Origin: Halapricum hydrolyticum
GTDB taxonomy: Archaea; Halobacteriota; Halobacteria; Halobacteriales; Haloarculaceae
DNA: 64,000 nt
Reading direction: 5' to 3'
Assembly (NCBI RefSeq): GCF_025517535.1
Contig: NZ_JAOPKC010000001.1
Location: 124,001-188,000, forward strand
Both the position numbers and the translations under genes were made by a program. A model generated the notes under the pieces. The model saw nothing but the letters and a program-made list of their open reading frames with translations. It made no database searches and had not been told where the DNA came from. Positions 42,935 through 51,079 of this stretch are shown here, piece by piece (position 1 is the first letter of the stretch; every line of letters starts with the position of its first letter).

Positions 42935-43056
42935 TATCGAGGCGACTAACTGCGGATTGCTGAACAGAAACGGGGATGATGTTTCAATTCGGATCCATAG
43001 ATCGGCTCCGGGCTACTGTCAAGCCTCTGTGGACAGACGCATTCCCGCCCGATTGG
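42935..43056. repeat. Diverged non-coding repeat, copy A
   Basis: This 122-bp unit begins tatcgaggcgactaactgcg and ends cccgcccgattgg. It aligns by eye with copies at 43248-43371 and 46952-47056. Homology to the third copy continues about 45 bp further through a ttttatac promoter-like word. No reading frame is shared by the copies. Confidence 0.65.
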
Positions 43057-43247
43057 ATTCCACTCAATAGGAAACTCCACCAGAGTTTTATACGGGTGAA
43101 TGATACCGTCCACTTGCCCCAATTAGGGGCGACCGAAGCCATAGCGGCTGGGCGCATATGTACGCTCCCATCCCCTATTCCCCACCCCCCATTTCGTTTT
43201 CCTCACAACGTAGACAGATCCCTACGCGTTTTGAAAAATCCGCCCGT

Positions 43248-43371
43248 TATCGAGGCGACTAACTACGGATTCCCGATCAGAAATCGAAGTGGTGTTCTAA
43301 CCGGCTTGTAGATCGGCTCCCATTTGTTGTCTCACTTGCTTCTATGGACAGACACCTTCCCGCCCAATTGG
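43248..43371. repeat. Diverged non-coding repeat, copy B
   Basis: A 124-bp unit starting tatcgaggcgactaactacg and ending cccgcccaattgg, next to the stop of the winged-helix gene at 43373. The internal block tagatcggctcc is shared with copy A. The interval 43057-43247 between A and B contains no gene; it has a ccccaattagggg hairpin at about 43116. Confidence 0.65.
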
Positions 43372-43372
43372 G

Positions 43373-43576
43373 CTACTCTTCGGGATCGCGGCTCAGCTCG
43401 TACAGGCCTTGGTGGAGCCGTGTGACGTATCCAAGTTCGGTGAGTCGTTGGAGTCGATTCCGGACGTGCGCCCGCGTGTAGTCCTTCTCAGCGGCTATAA
43501 ATGCGGGTGTACAGCGACCCTCGCGTAACATTTCCAGTATCGCTTTGTCTGTCGGACTGAGGTCAATCTCACTCAT
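43373..43576 (-). CDS. Small winged-helix DNA-binding protein
   Basis: From ATG 43576 (MSEIDLSPTDKAILEMLREG) the product is 67 residues with a winged helix-turn-helix: FIAAEKDYTRAHVRNRLQRL, then TELGYVTRLHQGLYEL as the wing. It resembles the short MarR/ArsR-like regulators frequent in haloarchaeal proviruses and may control element genes. The frame is open much further upstream only as the shadow of the SWIM gene. Confidence 0.78.
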   Translation of the reverse strand: MSEIDLSPTDKAILEMLREGRCTPAFIAAEKDYTRAHVRNRLQRLTELGYVTRLHQGLYELSRDPEE

Positions 43577-43744
43577 ACTCTCTTGTTCGTTCTCACCCGA
43601 CAAGAGTCTTACGAATATATGCATACGTTCGATAGGTTTATATTGACAGGGTGCGTACTGTTGAGTAGGAAGCCCGGTTGTGCCAGATCGAGAATGGCCC
43701 CGTGCTGGAACACGGGACCGGTGCTTCTGTGGAGACCAGAAGCA

Positions 43745-44179
43745 ATGCCAACTAACGACAAGCCGGAAGAAAAGAGTGTCGTAGCGCAATTGAACTTCGG
43801 TGCGAAGACAGCCAAGCGAGTCGCGTGGGAGTCGTGGGAGTTCACCGTGGTCGGCCCCTACGAGGTTGAGGTTACGAACGCGAGTTACGGCTACCTGAAA
43901 GACGACCACAGTTACCGCGTGATGGTGGCAGAGACGGACGCGGGCATACTTCCCGCCGAATGCGAATGTCCCGCTGACCAGTACAGTGAGGACTACGACT
44001 GCAAACATAAAGTGGCACTTGCGGCTGTTGGTGGTCCGACTGTCCTACAGGCCGCTGTTGACTTCGATCCCACACCGACGCCCGTGCGGGCTGATGGCGG
44101 CTGTGAGTGTGATGCTCACGAGTTCCCCTGTTTTGAGTGCTACCGATCCGGTCGACGGGAAATCCCCGAGTCGGATTAA
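43745..44179 (+). CDS. SWIM zinc-finger protein
   Basis: From ATG 43745 the protein has 144 residues. The SWIM signature CxCx(n)CxH is clear in AECECPADQYSEDYDCKHKV (about 74-93). A beta-rich region precedes it and a second Cys cluster, GGCECDAHEFPCFECYRSG, follows. SWIM fingers bind DNA or protein partners. These short stand-alone forms are widespread in haloarchaeal elements; function unknown. It is divergent from the winged-helix gene, with a 168-bp shared promoter interval. Confidence 0.78.
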   Translation: MPTNDKPEEKSVVAQLNFGAKTAKRVAWESWEFTVVGPYEVEVTNASYGYLKDDHSYRVMVAETDAGILPAECECPADQYSEDYDCKHKVALAAVGGPTVLQAAVDFDPTPTPVRADGGCECDAHEFPCFECYRSGRREIPESD

Positions 44180-44252
44180 GACCAATGACAATATCAGTCT
44201 CGGTAGCACCAAGTTGAAATAGGAAAGCGGTACCAGAGTATCCCAAGAGCAA

Positions 44253-45323
44253 ATGATGATCGAAGAAAGCGAAATCGATGAATGGTTGAACAATGATGAT
44301 ATGAATGCCCTTATAGAGGGAGATAGCCGCGAAGTTCTACGTTCTTTTCCTGCTGAATCAATCGACTGTGTGGTTACATCACCACCGTACTGGGGTGTGC
44401 GAGAATATTCCGGCGACAGCCAGCTCGGTAATGAGGAGACAGTAGAGGAGTATATCGATAATCTTGCCGAGATAATTAACGAACTCAAACGAGTTCTCAA
44501 ACCAGAGGGTAGTTTTTGGCTAAATATTGGGGATACTTACCAAAACAAGGACCTTGTTGGAGTCCCGTGGAGAACTGCTCTTGCTCTTAAAAAGCGTCAA
44601 GATTGGATTCTTCGAAACGATGTAATATGGAACAAGGTCAAAGGAAACCCGTCAAGTGCGACTGATAGACTTCGAGTTATGCACGAATATATCTTCCATT
44701 TCGTAAAAAAACAAAAATACTATTATGATATGGACTCAATCCGTGAAGATCCCGATTTTGAGGTTGAAATCCGGGAGAATGGCGATGTTGTGTCCCCAAC
44801 TGGAGTATCAGGTACACGGTATCGGAAACAGATCAAAGAAAATGATACTCTAAACAAGAAAGAGAAAGAAAATGCGCTTGAAGAGTTGGAGAGGCATCTT
44901 GAAATGTTAAAAAATAAGGAAATAAAGGATTTCCGTATGGTTATTCGAGATGAACAAAGATCGACTCACGGAAACTCAGAGGAACTCTCTGGGCGAGCGC
45001 GGGAACTTGCTGAAAACGGATTCTATTTTCTTCGGTATAATGCTGAGGGAGCAGCCCCGGGCAATATTTGGGATATAGTTCCAGAAGATCAACACAGAGA
45101 CGATACCCACTGTGCAGTTTATCCGGCGGAAATTTGCGAGATACCAATCCGAGCGACGTGCCCACCAGATGGTGTTGTATTAGATCCGTTCGTCGGGACG
45201 GGGACTACTGTTGTCGCGGCTAATCGACTCAAAAGAAAAGCGATCGGAATTGATGCCAGTTCTGACTATCTCAAAACAGCAAAATCAAGACTTGCCGATG
45301 GTGTTCAAACAAAACTCAGGTAA
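44253..45323 (+). CDS. Beta-class DNA methyltransferase (N4-cytosine or N6-adenine)
   Basis: This 356-residue enzyme has the catalytic motif IV TSPPYWGVREYSG at residues 42-54 before the SAM motif DPFVGTGTTVVAA at about 312. This is the beta-class order. The SPPY form is usual for N4-cytosine enzymes but also occurs in N6-adenine ones. A mid-protein insert (about 170-265) probably recognises the target. GC content is much lower than the flanks. It ends exactly where the convergent endonuclease gene ends, so the two are a restriction-modification pair. Confidence 0.88.
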   Translation: MMIEESEIDEWLNNDDMNALIEGDSREVLRSFPAESIDCVVTSPPYWGVREYSGDSQLGNEETVEEYIDNLAEIINELKRVLKPEGSFWLNIGDTYQNKDLVGVPWRTALALKKRQDWILRNDVIWNKVKGNPSSATDRLRVMHEYIFHFVKKQKYYYDMDSIREDPDFEVEIRENGDVVSPTGVSGTRYRKQIKENDTLNKKEKENALEELERHLEMLKNKEIKDFRMVIRDEQRSTHGNSEELSGRARELAENGFYFLRYNAEGAAPGNIWDIVPEDQHRDDTHCAVYPAEICEIPIRATCPPDGVVLDPFVGTGTTVVAANRLKRKAIGIDASSDYLKTAKSRLADGVQTKLR

Positions 45324-46154
45324 TTAAAACCTGTCTGACACAATCCTTTGAAATTCTTCTTTTGTCGGTGGTGTTTCTTCATCTGACGAATTCATCATTT
45401 GTGAAACGCCTTCCATATCAGACGAGACTTTACTGTCGATCTCAAGAATGTACTCCCCTTCATCATAATCATAATTCATCGAATAAGCGTAGAAATGTAC
45501 CGGATCATCTTCACGAGCGGGGTGTAATGAGGTTGTATTGGCGTTTTGATGTAGATATTCAAGAGATTCGTCTTGGAGAAGGAATATTATGTTTTCTCCC
45601 CAATCGTTGAATACGTGACCCTTTTTCCACGCCTGTTGCATCATCGTCTTCGTGATAGACATTGCCCAATTTATACCATATGATCCATCCACCTCGTTCA
45701 TATCTTCTTCCCTTTCATATGCTTCCTTATATGGCCAGACAGACCCTGTAGTATCAAGAGCCTGAATTTCTACACCAGCAAAGTCAATGACTTCCCCCTT
45801 CGCGTCTCGCTTGCCAGCCACATAATCGATTGAAGTACCAAGAAGAGGGACTTCGGGAACACGAAAGAACTCCCCTCGATCTTCGAAGAGTGGCTTAAGT
45901 TCTTCAAATACCCCGTCAACCTCGAAACGGTGAGGACAGATTATGTGTGGAGAATATTCAGACTGCCCTCGTTTTTTATATCCCACAGAACAAGTTCCAA
46001 TAGTAATATCATTGTCACTCTTTCGTCGTTTCTTACAAGTTTCACTTAGGAATGGACACTGCTCTTTTTCTCGCGATCTTATGGCTTCTTCTGACTGATC
46101 ATTGTAGAAGTATCCATAATACTCGACAGGATACTTTCCTATTTCAGGATTCAT
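45324..46154 (-). CDS. NotI-family restriction endonuclease
   Basis: This 276-residue protein matches the NotI fold by eye. Four cysteines in the first 75 residues (CPFL, SETC, GTCSV, IICPH) could form the structural iron site. The PD-(D/E)xQ-type active site is Asp110 in GTSIDYVAG and Glu129-x-Gln131 in GVEIQALD. NotI itself cuts GCGGCCGC; family members differ, so the target here is unknown. It is transcribed toward the methyltransferase, stop to stop, with no gap. AT-rich and of foreign composition. Confidence 0.85.
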   Translation of the reverse strand: MNPEIGKYPVEYYGYFYNDQSEEAIRSREKEQCPFLSETCKKRRKSDNDITIGTCSVGYKKRGQSEYSPHIICPHRFEVDGVFEELKPLFEDRGEFFRVPEVPLLGTSIDYVAGKRDAKGEVIDFAGVEIQALDTTGSVWPYKEAYEREEDMNEVDGSYGINWAMSITKTMMQQAWKKGHVFNDWGENIIFLLQDESLEYLHQNANTTSLHPAREDDPVHFYAYSMNYDYDEGEYILEIDSKVSSDMEGVSQMMNSSDEETPPTKEEFQRIVSDRF

Positions 46155-46215
46155 AAAAACGTGTTCCGATTCCTGTCTGATAAATCTTTACTACGTTGGT
46201 GTTCAATGTGGAGTT

Positions 46216-46680
46216 ATGGCACTACTCTTAGCCCCCGCAGACGATGCCTCTTACCAAGCCACCTTAGAGTCGCCTATTGACTTGAGTGATTGGGACGACC
46301 GTCCAGAAGAATTCCCCGAACAGACCCGAGTCTGGGGTATCCGTACAGATCCAGAGATGGGTGAATGGAAGCGGAACAGTCGAATTCTCAAGAATATGCA
46401 AGAAGGAGATCCAATCTTATTCTACAATAGCGAGACATATTTTGCCACTGCCCGAGTTGGCACTATGTGTGAAACGGAATATATTCGAGATAATTATTGG
46501 GGCGGGGGCCCAGCCATTAATGTATTTTCTGTAGAAGATTATAGAGAGAATATTAGCCTTAGTAAGTCGGAGTTGAACGATATTCTGGATTATAAACCCC
46601 AATTCCATCCGCAGGGGATTTGTGAAGTTAGGAGTGATCGACCGGTTGATAGTCTTCTTAGAAAGGTCGGGTTAGAGTAG
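46216..46680 (+). CDS. EVE/PUA-like domain protein (possible modified-base reader)
   Basis: The 154-residue protein has an EVE/PUA-type layout: the opening TRVWGIRTDPE, then RILKNMQEGDPILFYNSETY and TARVGTMCET. EVE domains recognise modified bases in DNA and often accompany restriction systems. Starting 62 bp from the divergent endonuclease gene, it probably belongs to this restriction island. A role in reading the methylation state is inferred. Confidence 0.62.
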   Translation: MALLLAPADDASYQATLESPIDLSDWDDRPEEFPEQTRVWGIRTDPEMGEWKRNSRILKNMQEGDPILFYNSETYFATARVGTMCETEYIRDNYWGGGPAINVFSVEDYRENISLSKSELNDILDYKPQFHPQGICEVRSDRPVDSLLRKVGLE

Positions 46681-46737
46681 AATCTGGCCTCGGGTTCGAA
46701 CATCTACGAAGTAACAGTTTATAAGATCGTAAGGATC

Positions 46738-46929
46738 GTGGTGGCAACAAGTGAGAAAGAACTGCGGAAAGTCCAAGCTGAACTCGACGCGGCCGCATTC
46801 CACGCTTACGATCTTGACCGCGAGCAGACCGCGTTCGTACTGGATGACTTCCATCAGGTACAGGATCCCCGGCTGATGGACGACGGGTATTTCGAGATGG
46901 TATTAGAGAAGTACGACGATCTCGCCTAA
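46738..46929 (+). pseudogene. Fragment resembling the C-terminal tail of a large type II methylase
   Basis: A GTG-start frame of 63 residues reads RKVQAELDAAAFHAYDLDRE, then TAFVLDDFHQV. This matches the tail of Eco57I-like methylase/restriction enzymes, where an LDAxxxxLYGLxRDExxYVLDxF motif is common. The rest of such a gene is absent. It may be a leftover of a former restriction gene or a small stand-alone protein. Confidence 0.5.
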
Positions 46930-46951
46930 CGCGCGCGGGAAAATCAACTCA

Positions 46952-47056
46952 CCGTCGAGGTGGCTAACTACGGTTCGGCAAACGGGGGACTGTATGATGC
47001 TCTAACTGCTGTCTGGTGTGATCTGGCACGGTGGGACGACTTCTCGCCCCAATGGG
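46952..47056. repeat. Diverged non-coding repeat, copy C
   Basis: Begins accgtcgaggtggctaacta and ends ctcgccccaatggg. Similarity to copies A and B is clear in cgaggygrctaactrcgg and in the final block. As in copy A, a ttttatac promoter-like word follows (47073-47081). The gap 46930-47246 holds this copy, a hairpin gtaccgcgacggtac at 47126-47140 and no gene. Confidence 0.55.
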
Positions 47057-47246
47057 TTCCGCGAACAGTTTTTATACCAGCGAATCTAAGTGACTGGCAG
47101 TAATCCGCATACGGCAGGACCCGGTGTACCGCGACGGTACAGTTGAGATTGGGTTTGACGGGGCTATATCGGCCCGGTAATCGAGGGGGGTTCCGTAAAA
47201 AGAATCGCCCGCTGTCTGTCCAATCTACCGCGACGAAGGAGCGGTA

Positions 47247-47269
47247 TGGACTCGCCGGGATTTGAACCC
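47247..47269. repeat. Right attachment repeat of element 1
   Basis: Identical to 36546-36568. It comprises the discriminator, the acceptor 3' strand, the T-stem 3' strand and the T-loop of tRNA-Ala, plus two more bases. It marks the right junction. Confidence 0.88.
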
Positions 47270-47318
47270 GGGGCCTCTCCCATGCCAAGGGAGTGATCTA
47301 CCGCTGATCTACGAGCCC
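47247..47318 (-). tRNA. tRNA-Ala(GGC)
   Basis: The minus strand folds as a 72-nt cloverleaf: acceptor GGGCTCG/CGAGTCC (one G-T pair), D-arm with AGCGGTAGA, anticodon stem CTCCC/GGGAG with loop TTGGCAT (anticodon GGC), and T-arm CCGGG/CCCGG with loop TTCAAAT. CCA is not encoded. It is the intact target of element 1. Confidence 0.93.
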
Positions 47319-47526
47319 GCGACGCACCTCAACGTACCCGAGGGGATTTCTTAAACCCATCGAACCGCACCGCTGCTCGTCGACTGGTCGCACGCCAGGC
47401 ATCAGTTTTGAGAATCGGCCACAACAGCTAAGCGTCTTCACAGTCCAATGTGGCCCACGCAACGCGAACTGGCGTTCGACACCGGGGAAACCACTATGAG
47501 AGCCACAGTAGGACGACCGCACGACG

Positions 47527-48102
47527 ATGACGAGTGACAGGACGGTGAGCCGCGAGTCTGCCCGTGGACAGACGACGCTCGATTTCACGATCGGCGTCGT
47601 GATCTTTCTGACCGTACTCGCTGGCGTGTTCCTGTTCGTTCCCGGGACCTTACAGCCGTTCGAGGAAGGCGGTCAGGAGGATCTCGTGACCGCCAATCGT
47701 GTCGCCGATCAGCTGGCCGAACAGTCGCTCGGTGAGCCGACGACACCGCACGTGCTCTCGGACGACTGTACCGTCGCGTTTTTCAATACCAGCGTGACCC
47801 CGCCAGCGGAGTGTGGCTACGATGGGGCGACCCTCTCGGAGCGGCTCGGCCTTGGGGACCGGCAGTTCGTGAACGTCACCATCCGTGAAGGTGGAACGGA
47901 CGGCTCGGGAACTAGCGAGCCGCTGTGCTGGAACGGATCGGAGTTACCCGGCGAGCGACTGGAGTCCGCTGACGACTGCGATAGCAACACGACGACGCTG
48001 GCGATCGGCAGCACGCCGGTCGAGAGCCAATCGACGGTGACCGCGCGACGAGTGGTCGAACTCGACGGTCAAGACGTGTTCTTGGTGGTGGTGCTATGGT
48101 GA
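47527..48102 (+). CDS. Pilin-like protein, cluster 2 (DUF7287-like)
   Basis: This 191-residue protein has a signal-like N-terminus (ESARGQTTLDF) followed by one hydrophobic helix (about 20-42). It shares RGQTxxDFxxGVxxF and the closing VFLVVVLW with the gene at 26912. It begins the second pilin cluster, 209 bp after tRNA-Ala. Cysteines (DDCTVAF, AECGYD, EPLCWNG, ADDCDSN) may form disulfides outside the cell. The ends of the five genes overlap, so they form one operon. Confidence 0.75.
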   Translation: MTSDRTVSRESARGQTTLDFTIGVVIFLTVLAGVFLFVPGTLQPFEEGGQEDLVTANRVADQLAEQSLGEPTTPHVLSDDCTVAFFNTSVTPPAECGYDGATLSERLGLGDRQFVNVTIREGGTDGSGTSEPLCWNGSELPGERLESADDCDSNTTTLAIGSTPVESQSTVTARRVVELDGQDVFLVVVLW

Positions 48103-48677
48103 ACCGGGCACAGGCCCACACGCTCGAGGCCGTCATCGCGGCACTGCTGTTGCTCACGAGCCTCGTTTTCGCGCTCCAGATCACGGCGGTGACGCCACTC
48201 TCGGCCAGCACCTCCAACCAGCACATCGAAAACCAGCAACAGGCCAGCGCCGCCGGCGTACTGTCGATGAGCCTGGAGAACGGTGAACTCAAACAGTCAC
48301 TCCTGTACTGGAACGCGAGCGGTGAGCGGTTCCACAACGGAACGGTCAATGGATATTACACCGAGACGATGCCGACAGCGTTCGGTCGAATCCTCGAGCG
48401 GTCGTTCGGCAACCGTGGGATCGCTTATAACGTCAATTTGATCTATGCCACCGGAGACGGCAGGCTACAGACAGAAGAACTGATCTATCGCGGCGTGCCC
48501 AGCGACAACGCCGTCGTGACCAGTCGGTCAGTTGTCCTGACTGACGACGACCGGATCCGGTACGCGAATATGACAGCCGGCGATCGAGTCAGTGAGAGTG
48601 ACTTCTACGCTCCGGATGTCGGCGACGGCGGGTACTACAACACGGTCCGCGTGGAGGTGGTCGTATGGCGGATCTGA
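48096..48677 (+). CDS. Pilin-like protein, cluster 2 (DUF7288-like)
   Basis: The 193-residue protein starts MVNRAQAHTLEAVIAALLLL, with the membrane helix at about 12-32. It is the paralogue of the gene at 27375, with the same THLEG/HTLEA signal, QITAVTPLS helix end and VRVEVVVW close. It overlaps the previous gene by 7 bp and the next by 13 bp. Confidence 0.75.
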   Translation: MVNRAQAHTLEAVIAALLLLTSLVFALQITAVTPLSASTSNQHIENQQQASAAGVLSMSLENGELKQSLLYWNASGERFHNGTVNGYYTETMPTAFGRILERSFGNRGIAYNVNLIYATGDGRLQTEELIYRGVPSDNAVVTSRSVVLTDDDRIRYANMTAGDRVSESDFYAPDVGDGGYYNTVRVEVVVWRI

Positions 48678-49612
48678 GACGCGACGGCAGACAGCTGTTC
48701 GGCGGAGACGCCGAGCGCGAGGTCAGTCGCGGACAGGTGATGCTGATCGCTGGGTTCGTACTGGCCGTGGCGTTTCTCGCCGTCGCAGTGATGCTGAACG
48801 CGGTCATCTACTCGGAGAACCTCGCTACTCGAGGCGAAGACGCCCGCGGATCCGAAGCGATCGCATACAGAGCCGACGTCGTCGACGGCGCGGAGCAGCT
48901 AATCGAGTATGTCAACGTCGAATACGCCAGCGGGAGCGGGACACCGTTCGAGAATCGTACTGCGGAGTTCAATCGATCAGTTCGATCGATGTACAACAGC
49001 ACGGCCCTGATGCAGTCGACCGACGGGATCGCCACTGACGTCACTGTCATAGGTGTGACTCAAGGGACGTTCATCGGCCAGTTCAACGCCTCGCGGAACT
49101 TTACAAGTGCTAATGGGATCGAAGACTGGGAGCTGGCGAACGACACTTACGGAACCCGAGCGTTTCGAATCAATATTACGGAGCCAGGCGCTGATGACTT
49201 CGTCGTTAGCGTGACCAACGGCTCCGACACGTGGTCCGCAGAGATTGACGGGAACAGCACTAACACGACGATCGACATCGACGGGGCCGGATCGTGTACT
49301 GTCGGTCCAACTCCGGAGATCGACCTAACTGCCGGAACAGTCGATGGCTCCCCGTGTGAGGCGCTTTCGTTCGGCGAGAATGTCTCCGCGCCCTACTCGA
49401 TCAAGTTCGAGGACGCGAATGAAGTCGTCGGGAACTTCTCGCTGGTCGTGAACTCGACCAGTTACGACGCGACGAATTACGACAGCGAGCGGGATTCGCC
49501 GTTTGCCGACGACGAGGCAGTCTACGCGGCCACGCTGTATCTCCGCCACGAATCGCCGGATCACGTGTACGCGACCGAAGCCAGCGTCGTTCCGGGTGAG
49601 AACGATGCGTGA
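48665..49612 (+). CDS. Pilin-like protein, cluster 2 (DUF7261-like)
   Basis: The 315-residue protein has a longer polar N-terminus (to about residue 20) ending in SRGQVML, then a hydrophobic helix (about 25-46). It has many Asn-X-Ser/Thr sites (NRTAEFNRS, NASRNFTS, NSTNTT). It is paralogous to the gene at 28052, sharing the helix end VMLNAVIYSENL/VVANTVLFTENV. It overlaps the next gene by 8 bp. Confidence 0.75.
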   Translation: MADLRRDGRQLFGGDAEREVSRGQVMLIAGFVLAVAFLAVAVMLNAVIYSENLATRGEDARGSEAIAYRADVVDGAEQLIEYVNVEYASGSGTPFENRTAEFNRSVRSMYNSTALMQSTDGIATDVTVIGVTQGTFIGQFNASRNFTSANGIEDWELANDTYGTRAFRINITEPGADDFVVSVTNGSDTWSAEIDGNSTNTTIDIDGAGSCTVGPTPEIDLTAGTVDGSPCEALSFGENVSAPYSIKFEDANEVVGNFSLVVNSTSYDATNYDSERDSPFADDEAVYAATLYLRHESPDHVYATEASVVPGENDA

Positions 49613-49648
49613 CGACCGTGCCGGAACGATGCGTGACGACCGCGCCGT
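49601..49648 (+). repeat. 24-bp tandem duplication containing a start codon
   Basis: aacgatgcgtgacgaccg plus six bases occurs at 49601-49624 and again at 49625-49648 with one difference. Each copy holds an in-frame ATG of the DUF7266-like gene, so the gene has two successive starts (49605 and 49629). Confidence 0.85.
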
Positions 49649-50072
49649 TTCGACGACAGTGAACTACGTGCTTGGACTGTCGATCGCGTTCCTGTTGATC
49701 GCCGGCCTGTTTCTCGCCGGTGGGGACTTCGTTCAGGACCAGCGCGAGACGAGCGTCGAGACGGAGCTTCGGGTCATCGGCGAACAGTTCGCAGCGGACA
49801 TGGAATCCGCGGATCGGCTGGCACAGACCACCGAGAACGGAACTGTCGTCGTCGAACGGTCGGCCCCCTCGCGGGTCAGCGGGACGGGCTACACGGTCGC
49901 CATCGAGGGCGGCGACGATCCCCGGCTCGTGTTGACTGCACACGATCCGGACGTCGAAGTCACGGCACAGTTCTCGAACCGAACTGCCGTCCAGCCGACG
50001 CGGATCTCTGGCGGTTCGATACAGGTGACCGAGACGGGTGGACAGCTCGTCCTCGAACGGAGGGATCAGTGA
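49605..50072 (+). CDS. Pilin-like protein, cluster 2 (DUF7266-like)
   Basis: From ATG 49605 the product is 155 residues, or 147 from the second ATG at 49629. The signal DRAVSTTVNYVLGL and the hydrophobic helix (about 18-40) are followed by a compact beta-rich domain. It is the short paralogue of the 483-residue protein at 29217 and lacks the PKD domain. It overlaps both neighbours. The two starts come from a 24-bp duplication. Confidence 0.75.
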   Translation: MRDDRAGTMRDDRAVSTTVNYVLGLSIAFLLIAGLFLAGGDFVQDQRETSVETELRVIGEQFAADMESADRLAQTTENGTVVVERSAPSRVSGTGYTVAIEGGDDPRLVLTAHDPDVEVTAQFSNRTAVQPTRISGGSIQVTETGGQLVLERRDQ

Positions 50073-50893
50073 TGGACCGACACACGACGAGCGAGACGGA
50101 TCGGCGCGGAACGACCGAGGCGGATCAGCGTGGGCGACCTGCAATGGATCGACGCGCGATTAGCGAGGTCCTCGGGTTCGCGCTCGTGTTCGGTCTCATC
50201 GTCTCGCTCGTGATACTCGTTTCCGTGGTCGGATTCGACGAACTGGAGGACACCCGGGACAGAGAAGAACTGAACAACGCCGAACGGGCATTCGACGTGC
50301 TCGCGGACAACATGAGAGACATCCACGCCGAAGGTGCTCCGAGTCGTGCGACCGAGATTAACCTCGAATCGGCACGTCTCGAGGTGGGTGAGCCAATCTC
50401 GATCAACGTAACGGGAGTCAATCAAACCGGTGCGTCGTTCGATAACGTGTTCACGTCACAGCCGATCGTCTATGCCAGTGGTGATTCAACGCTCGTTTAC
50501 GCGGGTGGTGCCGTCTTTCGGACGCAAGGTGATGGCGGCTTCGCCGTCAACGAACCGCCGTTTGTGCTTAATTCCAAGCGCGTCGTCTTGCCGATCGTCC
50601 AAACACGACACCAGGGCGAGGTCACGAGTACGAGCGGTTCGACGGTCCGCGTCAGGGCTGAAAACCGTCAGCGGCAGCTGGTCCGCGGTTTCAACGAATC
50701 ACCGACGTCGTTCGATAAGATCATTATCAACATCACGTCACCGCGAAGCAATCTCTGGCGGGACTATCTGACATCACAGAACGGTGTGACAAACTGCACC
50801 CAGCCACGTCCAAATAACATCCGCTGTACGATTGACAACCCTCAGTCAGTGTTCGCAAGTCGAACGCTGGTCAACTACGCGTTCGAATCGTGA
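50069..50893 (+). CDS. Pilin-like protein, cluster 2 (DUF7289-like)
   Basis: The frame starts at GTG 50069 or ATG 50072, overlapping the previous stop. An internal ATG at 50144 (MDRRAISEVLGFALVFG) would give a classic short class III signal. The helix is at about 32-54 and is followed by LNNAERAFDVLADNM, shared with the gene at 30646. The domain is polar and beta-rich. It is the last plus-strand gene of cluster 2. Confidence 0.75.
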   Translation: MMDRHTTSETDRRGTTEADQRGRPAMDRRAISEVLGFALVFGLIVSLVILVSVVGFDELEDTRDREELNNAERAFDVLADNMRDIHAEGAPSRATEINLESARLEVGEPISINVTGVNQTGASFDNVFTSQPIVYASGDSTLVYAGGAVFRTQGDGGFAVNEPPFVLNSKRVVLPIVQTRHQGEVTSTSGSTVRVRAENRQRQLVRGFNESPTSFDKIIINITSPRSNLWRDYLTSQNGVTNCTQPRPNNIRCTIDNPQSVFASRTLVNYAFES

Positions 50894-51079
50894 TCCAGGA
50901 TCCGCTCATTGTGGCTATTGTGAGCCGATTTCGCATCTGCCCCCGTCAAAAGACGGATCTCCCGAGCCCTATTTTGTTTCGCTGATGAGGACACTAGCAG
51001 GCGACCGTCCGGTACGTAGGTACAACGGCCACAATCACATAGATATAGGTATCCCGAGCAGTGACGGTCCGGCGAAATA

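Larger units (their letters stand above)
36546..47269. mobile_element. Integrated element 1 at tRNA-Ala(GGC), about 10.7 kb
   Basis: Bounded by the 23-bp direct repeat, with a tyrosine integrase at the left end reading inward and an intact tRNA at the right end. Cargo includes a primase-like replication protein, small zinc proteins, an HsdR_N protein and a restriction-modification island. The GC content is visibly lower, most strongly at 44.2-46.7 kb. No capsid or other virion genes were recognised, so it is better described as an integrated plasmid or satellite than as a complete provirus. Confidence 0.85.

Noticed and set aside
42976..43311. 111-residue plus-strand frame over repeats A and B
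   Set aside because: It runs through two diverged repeats that share no reading frame, so it is unlikely to be coding.
36546..47269. Complete provirus
   Set aside because: No capsid, spike, packaging or membrane fusion gene was recognised; the content fits an integrated plasmid or satellite better.
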